Positions 6,769 through 10,467 of a stretch of DNA of 10,467 nucleotides are shown here, piece after piece (the first letter of the stretch is position 1; every line of letters begins with the position of its first letter). The DNA is from Rhodothermia bacterium (GTDB lineage Bacteria; Bacteroidota; Rhodothermia; Rhodothermales; JABDKH01): assembly GCA_018679295.1 (NCBI GenBank), contig JAHHLP010000306.1, positions 1-10,467 of the forward strand. Reading direction: 5' to 3'. The notes under the pieces were generated by a model. The model was not told the DNA's origin. It did no database searches and saw only the letters and a program-made list of their open reading frames with translations. Made by a program: the position numbers and the translations under genes.

Positions 6769-8592
6769 TCCGAACCCGGCGGTGCGTTTACACAGACGTT
6801 GGCGACCCCGGCAGCCAAGAAGCAAGTTCCCGTGTGGGCGTGGGGCGTTGCGGCGGCAGTTCTTCTGGCAGTCGGTTTGTTCGCGGGCAGGATGCTCTCG
6901 GGCGGTTCAGAACCCGCCGGCGAACTCATGCGACTTCAAATCGACCTGCCCCACGCAATCCAACAGTTGGAGCCGGGCTGGAGTCCTGACGGCAGCGAGC
7001 TGTATTACCTTGCGCAGACGAGTCCCGATGATCCAGTTCACGTTCGCCGGTACACAATAGCCTCAGGGGAATCCAGTCCTGTGCCAGGATCGGAAGGCGC
7101 GGACTACGTGAGTGTTTCACCAGACGGTCGTTGGTTGACCGTCTATGACGCAAACCGCGGACGCTTTCACCGCGCTCTTCGATCCGGAGGAGAATTCACC
7201 GACATCCCGGGAGCAGGAACTCGTTGGAAGTTCGGTACCTATGCGCAGGATGGGCGATTCTACTTCACCAACGATGCGAGCGAGATCGCGTCTGCGGGGG
7301 AATCAGGTGATGTGATAGTGCATTCCCAAGGAGACTCCACGATCAACTGGCTCGGAATTCCGGTCCCTGCGGCAGACGGGACAACCGTATTCTTCTCTCA
7401 CTGGTCGTCAGCTAATTCCTCTCACGGTACTTTTCGTCTTTCGGCCCAGTCACCCGGGTACGAAGCTGTGTCTTCGCAGTACACCTTCCTGGAGGTTCTA
7501 GACAACGGCTACGCACTTGCTATCCCCTCGGGATCAACCAACCAAGCCGCCGCACTTGTACCGATCGACCCGAAGAGTGGCGAACTGGAGGGTCCTGCCG
7601 TTCCCGTCGCCCGACTAACGATCAATGGGTACGCGGTTTCGAAGAGCGGCCATCTTGTGTATAGGGAGCGAGCAGACGCCTCCAATGAGAGCGAACCTCT
7701 TTATCGGGTTGCGAGTGAGGGAAACTCTAACTTGATAGCAGGAACTCCGTCCGGAGCCGACGACTTCGCAGCCGCGCGTAATCGCGGCCTGATCGCCATT
7801 GAAGCCAATCCGGAGAACCCGGAGGGTGAGGATATCTACCTCATAAATCTCGAGTCGGGCGTGCAGACCCGGTTCACGCGTGGCGGCGACAATCAGTACG
7901 CCGAATGGTCGCCGGATGACGACTACTTGTATTACCGAAGCATTCCTGATCAGTCTTCGAGAGGGGTGATCATGCGCCGGCGGACCGATGCCACGGAACC
8001 CGCCGAGTTGGTGCTCGCAAACACCTCGGAATCCGGAAGCGGAGTATTCCATCCGGCGGTGACCTCTGACGGCTCCCAGCTTCTTTTCACTCACGACAGT
8101 GACGGAACAGGCACTCAGCTGCATCGAATTGCACTTGGAGATATACTGCCGCTTGACCTTGCGGACGCCCGACAGATCTCACGTGCCGAAGAGTCAGTTT
8201 TCGGTCTGGACCCATCACCGGACGATCGGTATGTGGTTTACCGTGCGGGCCAAGCCATCCTTGTTTCGTCGATTGACGGTCAGGGAGAAGTCGAAATAAC
8301 AAGCGACGGGTTTGAGCCGGTGTGGTCTCCGGACGGCGATTGGATCTACTTCTCGAGGAGCAACTCAAGAGAGGTTCTCAGGGTCGCGGTGACAACGGAG
8401 CCTGTGTTTCGTGTTCTGGGAGCCGAAGAACGCGTATTTGATGTGACGTCTCACTTGCATTTTGACGTCGCGTCAGACGGCAGTTTGCTCGTCACCATGC
8501 CTGAGACGGCTGTGCAGGGTGACGGCTCAAAGATCTGGCTCGTCCTCAACCTGGCGAACGAAGCAGAACGCATCGCGCCGAGAAACCCATGA
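5884..8592 (+). CDS. Membrane-anchored PknB-type Ser/Thr kinase with TolB/PD40 beta-propeller
   Basis: This complete protein of 902 residues phosphorylates Ser/Thr on protein targets, presumably under control of its outside domain. The start is GTG. The kinase domain spans about 10-265: glycine loop GRGGMGIVY (17-25), VALK with Lys39, catalytic loop HRDIKSGN (His135, Asp137, Asn142), DFG at 155-157, activation segment with TLGTVAYMSPEQ (SPE at 181-183) carrying several Thr/Ser. All catalytic residues are present, and it is an RD kinase, usually activated by phosphorylation in this loop. A linker rich in Ser, Thr and Pro follows. One transmembrane helix lies at about 316-337 (VPVWAWGVAAAVLLAVGLF). 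The remaining 560 residues should be extracytoplasmic and contain repeated xWSPDG-type PD40 blades: PGWSPDGSELYYL, VSVSPDGRWL, AEWSPDDDYLYY, VTSDGSQLLF, DPSPDDRYVVY, PVWSPDGDWIYFS. These indicate a TolB-like beta-propeller, probably a ligand or protein sensor. I see no hydrolase domain after the propeller. The signal and targets are unknown. Confidence 0.95.
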   Translation: MKQGTIISHYRIVDQLGRGGMGIVYRAEDTKLDRTVALKLLPPHALVSEDDRARFYREARAAAALNHANIAHIYEIDEAEVENGESRPFIAMEYIDGDSLSEVIQKGPLPLKDAINYASQIAEGLKVAHEANIVHRDIKSGNVMLTSKGVVKILDFGLAKTAASTKLTQMGSTLGTVAYMSPEQAKGEEVDRRSDIWSAGVILYEMITGQMPFPGDYEQAIVYGILNEDPESLTALRAGVPMALDGIMAKLLAKDPGLRYQHIDELPADLKAIDLGSTVTRSRISTGSRSVIAPASEPGGAFTQTLATPAAKKQVPVWAWGVAAAVLLAVGLFAGRMLSGGSEPAGELMRLQIDLPHAIQQLEPGWSPDGSELYYLAQTSPDDPVHVRRYTIASGESSPVPGSEGADYVSVSPDGRWLTVYDANRGRFHRALRSGGEFTDIPGAGTRWKFGTYAQDGRFYFTNDASEIASAGESGDVIVHSQGDSTINWLGIPVPAADGTTVFFSHWSSANSSHGTFRLSAQSPGYEAVSSQYTFLEVLDNGYALAIPSGSTNQAAALVPIDPKSGELEGPAVPVARLTINGYAVSKSGHLVYRERADASNESEPLYRVASEGNSNLIAGTPSGADDFAAARNRGLIAIEANPENPEGEDIYLINLESGVQTRFTRGGDNQYAEWSPDDDYLYYRSIPDQSSRGVIMRRRTDATEPAELVLANTSESGSGVFHPAVTSDGSQLLFTHDSDGTGTQLHRIALGDILPLDLADARQISRAEESVFGLDPSPDDRYVVYRAGQAILVSSIDGQGEVEITSDGFEPVWSPDGDWIYFSRSNSREVLRVAVTTEPVFRVLGAEERVFDVTSHLHFDVASDGSLLVTMPETAVQGDGSKIWLVLNLANEAERIAPRNP
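6250..6374 (+). repeat. 125-bp identical tract, copy 1
   Basis: Read base by base, this tract is identical to 9048-9172. It covers the codons from before the HRD catalytic loop through DFG and into the activation segment. Mismatches resume directly on both sides (c/t and g/a just before, g/c just after). Confidence 0.9.
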
Positions 8593-8681
8593 CCAGTTTC
8601 AGTCTCACCCTCCAACCGCATCCGTGCCGCCGAGATCATAGGAGCTGCGCCAATCCGCAATCGAACACTGAGTACCGCTGA
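8593..8681. other. 89-base gap between the two kinases
   Basis: I see no hairpin terminator or clear promoter here. The last bases resemble, weakly, the leader before the first full kinase (AATCC...CAA...TGA...CCG), consistent with a duplication that included some leader. No good Shine-Dalgarno site lies at normal distance from the next start; GGAG at 8640-8643 is about 38 bases away. Confidence 0.4.
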
Positions 8682-9566
8682 ATGACTCCAGGCACGATCA
8701 TCTCCCATTACCGCGTCGTCGACCAACTCGGTCGGGGCGGCATGGGTATCGTTTATAAAGCAGAGGACACCAAGCTCGACCGGACCGTCGCACTCAAGCT
8801 GCTGCCACCACACGCACTCGTCTCCGAAGACGACCGGGCGCGCTTCTACCGTGAGGCCCGCGCCGCGGCCGCCCTAAACCATGCCAACATCGCGCATGTC
8901 TACGAGATCGACGAGGCAGCGGTAGAGAACGGCGAGTCGCGGCCCTTCATCGCCATGGAGTACATCGACGGCGATTCGCTCTCCGAGGTTATCCAGCGCG
9001 GACCGCTCCCCCTGAAAGATGCGATCAACTATGCGTCGCAGATTGCAGAGGGTCTGAAGGTCGCCCACGAAGCCAACATCGTCCACCGCGACATCAAGAG
9101 CGGCAACGTGATGCTGACCTCGAAAGGGGTCGTCAAGATTCTCGACTTCGGACTGGCAAAGACGGCGGCTTCCACGAAGCTGACGCAGATGGGCTCGACG
9201 CTAGGCACGGTCGCCTACATGAGTCCTGAGCAGGCGAGGGGTGAGGAAGTCGACCGCCGCAGCGATATCTGGTCGGCCGGGGTGATTCTCTACGAGATGA
9301 TCACTGGTCAGATGCCCTTTCCGGGCGATTACGAGCAGGCGATCGTCTACGGCATTCTCAACGAGGATCCGGAGTCGCTGACCGCGCTGCGGGCGGGCGT
9401 TCCGATGGCGCTGGACGGCATCATGGCGAAGCTGCTGACTAAGGATCCAGACCTGCGCTACCAGCACATCGATGAACTGCCGGCGGACCTGAAAGCGATC
9501 GACCTCGGATCAGCGGTGACTCGATCACGCATCTCGACCGGAAGCCGATCGGCGATCACTCCGGCG
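8682..9566 (+). repeat. Direct repeat copy 2: kinase-domain half
   Basis: This is the partner of 5884-6768, gapless at an offset of 2798 bases. Most differences are synonymous third-position changes. Similarity falls off after about 9566. Confidence 0.9.
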
Positions 9567-10467
9567 CAGCCGTCTGCGATAGAGACCGCGAGCCGGCCGG
9601 CACGAAGACCGCCCTGGTACGCGCACCCTGTGGCGATTGGCGCCGCTGCCCTCCTATTCGGTGCAGCTATGGGCTTCCTCCTTCGACAGCCTCCCGAGGT
9701 ACCGAAGCCGGTCCGCTATCTGTCGCTGCCGACCCACGGCATCAGGGACGCGACTAATCCTACCATTTCACCGGACGGGGAGTATATCGCTTTCGCGGGG
9801 ACTGACACGTCCGCACAGTCGGAGACCTTGTTTATCTACGAGACATCAACCGGGCGCATGCATGGCTTTACAGGTACTATAGCCGAGCCGGAGTGGATGA
9901 GTTTCTCGCCAAACGGAAGGTGGCTTCTCTACAACTCACCGGCGGGCGTCTATAGGCTGCTGGTACCCGATGGACAGCCCATCATGATCTCGTCGAAATT
10001 CGAAACGGCTGCGTGGGAATCGGACGAGTCTTTGATCATCGCATGGGAGACGGTGAGGCGCATTTCCGCCTCGGGTGGCGAACAGGATACGCTGGCTCGC
10101 CTCGACTCTACAGCGGCACACAACGGACTCTTCGCTCCCCGCATGTTGGGCGCCTCCGGTCAAATCCTCGTGACGGCGCCAACGCCAGACGGGAACTGGG
10201 ACCTCGCGCGAGTTGATCTTGAGACGGGCAAGTACGAGGTACTTGTCGAGCGAGCTGCGGCCGGCCACTATCTCCCCACTGGACATCTTCTCTACATTCG
10301 CAACCTTGAGGGCTCACAAGACGCGGGAGCCCTTGCCATCCAACCCTTTGACCTCGAGACGATGTCTTTTTCCGGATCACCGGTGCCGGTTCCCGTCGGA
10401 GAACAGGAATGGTACCATTTCGGATTTGGACTCGACGGAACCCTGATCTACACGGACTTCACCGAAC
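8682..10467 (+). CDS. Second membrane-anchored PknB-type kinase with propeller domain, 3' end outside window
   Basis: The frame is open from ATG 8682 to the window end (595 residues, no stop). An in-frame TGA directly precedes the ATG, so the start is unambiguous. The kinase domain repeats the previous protein nearly residue for residue: GRGGMGIVY, Lys39 in VALK, HRDIKSGN at 135-142, DFG at 155-157, SPEQ and RRSDIW. All catalytic residues are intact. After TRSRISTGSRS the sequence departs: a proline- and arginine-rich linker, one transmembrane helix at about 316-334 (PVAIGAAALLFGAAMGFLL), then an outside domain with PD40-type blades such as NPTISPDGEYIAF and FSPNGRWLLYN. This propeller shares only motif-level likeness with that of the first kinase, so it probably reads a different signal. 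Having almost the same kinase domain, the two proteins may share substrates. With 89 bases between them they may be co-transcribed. Confidence 0.93.
   Translation, partial: MTPGTIISHYRVVDQLGRGGMGIVYKAEDTKLDRTVALKLLPPHALVSEDDRARFYREARAAAALNHANIAHVYEIDEAAVENGESRPFIAMEYIDGDSLSEVIQRGPLPLKDAINYASQIAEGLKVAHEANIVHRDIKSGNVMLTSKGVVKILDFGLAKTAASTKLTQMGSTLGTVAYMSPEQARGEEVDRRSDIWSAGVILYEMITGQMPFPGDYEQAIVYGILNEDPESLTALRAGVPMALDGIMAKLLTKDPDLRYQHIDELPADLKAIDLGSAVTRSRISTGSRSAITPAQPSAIETASRPARRPPWYAHPVAIGAAALLFGAAMGFLLRQPPEVPKPVRYLSLPTHGIRDATNPTISPDGEYIAFAGTDTSAQSETLFIYETSTGRMHGFTGTIAEPEWMSFSPNGRWLLYNSPAGVYRLLVPDGQPIMISSKFETAAWESDESLIIAWETVRRISASGGEQDTLARLDSTAAHNGLFAPRMLGASGQILVTAPTPDGNWDLARVDLETGKYEVLVERAAAGHYLPTGHLLYIRNLEGSQDAGALAIQPFDLETMSFSGSPVPVPVGEQEWYHFGFGLDGTLIYTDFTE
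9048..9172 (+). repeat. 125-bp identical tract, copy 2
   Basis: Identical in every base to 6250-6374, across the catalytic and DFG region, while flanking kinase sequence carries frequent silent differences. Confidence 0.9.

Noticed and set aside
6950..8592. Propeller part as an S9-type peptidase
   Set aside because: PD40 blades occur in those enzymes, but no alpha/beta-hydrolase domain or GxSxG follows the propeller here.
1891..10467. Kinase array as regulator of the NRPS operon
   Set aside because: Only adjacency supports it; a convergent unrelated gene lies between, and no shared regulatory sequence was seen.

Overview
The window looks like a bacterial chromosome fragment from a lineage rich in membrane-anchored PknB-type kinases carrying TolB/PD40 beta-propellers. 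Acidobacteriota, Gemmatimonadota and Rhodothermota-like groups are typical hosts. This placement is inferred from gene style only; no rRNA or marker gene is present. No tRNA, rRNA, CRISPR array or transposase was found.

Layout. (1) 1-4275, plus strand: the 3' end of a nonribosomal peptide synthetase (NRPS) operon. The first protein is cut by the window edge and shows the end of an adenylation domain, a carrier protein (PCP) and an epimerization domain. It overlaps by ATGA with a second protein of architecture condensation-PCP-thioesterase. Together they should place a D-residue next to last, condense it onto something carried by the final PCP, and release the chain. The final module has no adenylation domain, and its thioesterase has Cys in place of the usual nucleophilic Ser. 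(2) 4342-5397, minus strand, convergent with the NRPS: a lipoprotein with one C-terminal CxxCH heme-binding motif. (3) 5398-5678: divergent intergenic region. (4) 5679-10467, plus strand: a kinase array made of a truncated N-lobe remnant, one complete 902-residue kinase/propeller protein, and a second such kinase running off the window.

The two large kinases are about 96% identical in protein over their first 290 residues, including a 125-bp stretch with no nucleotide difference, but have unrelated-looking transmembrane and extracytoplasmic parts. This suggests duplication or gene conversion of the kinase half with exchange or rapid divergence of the sensor half.

Most notable signals: the Cys-type, oxyanion-loop-poor thioesterase; the adenylation-less C-PCP-TE module, which implies loading in trans; and the mosaic kinase array with its remnant. 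I saw no sign that the kinases regulate the NRPS beyond adjacency.
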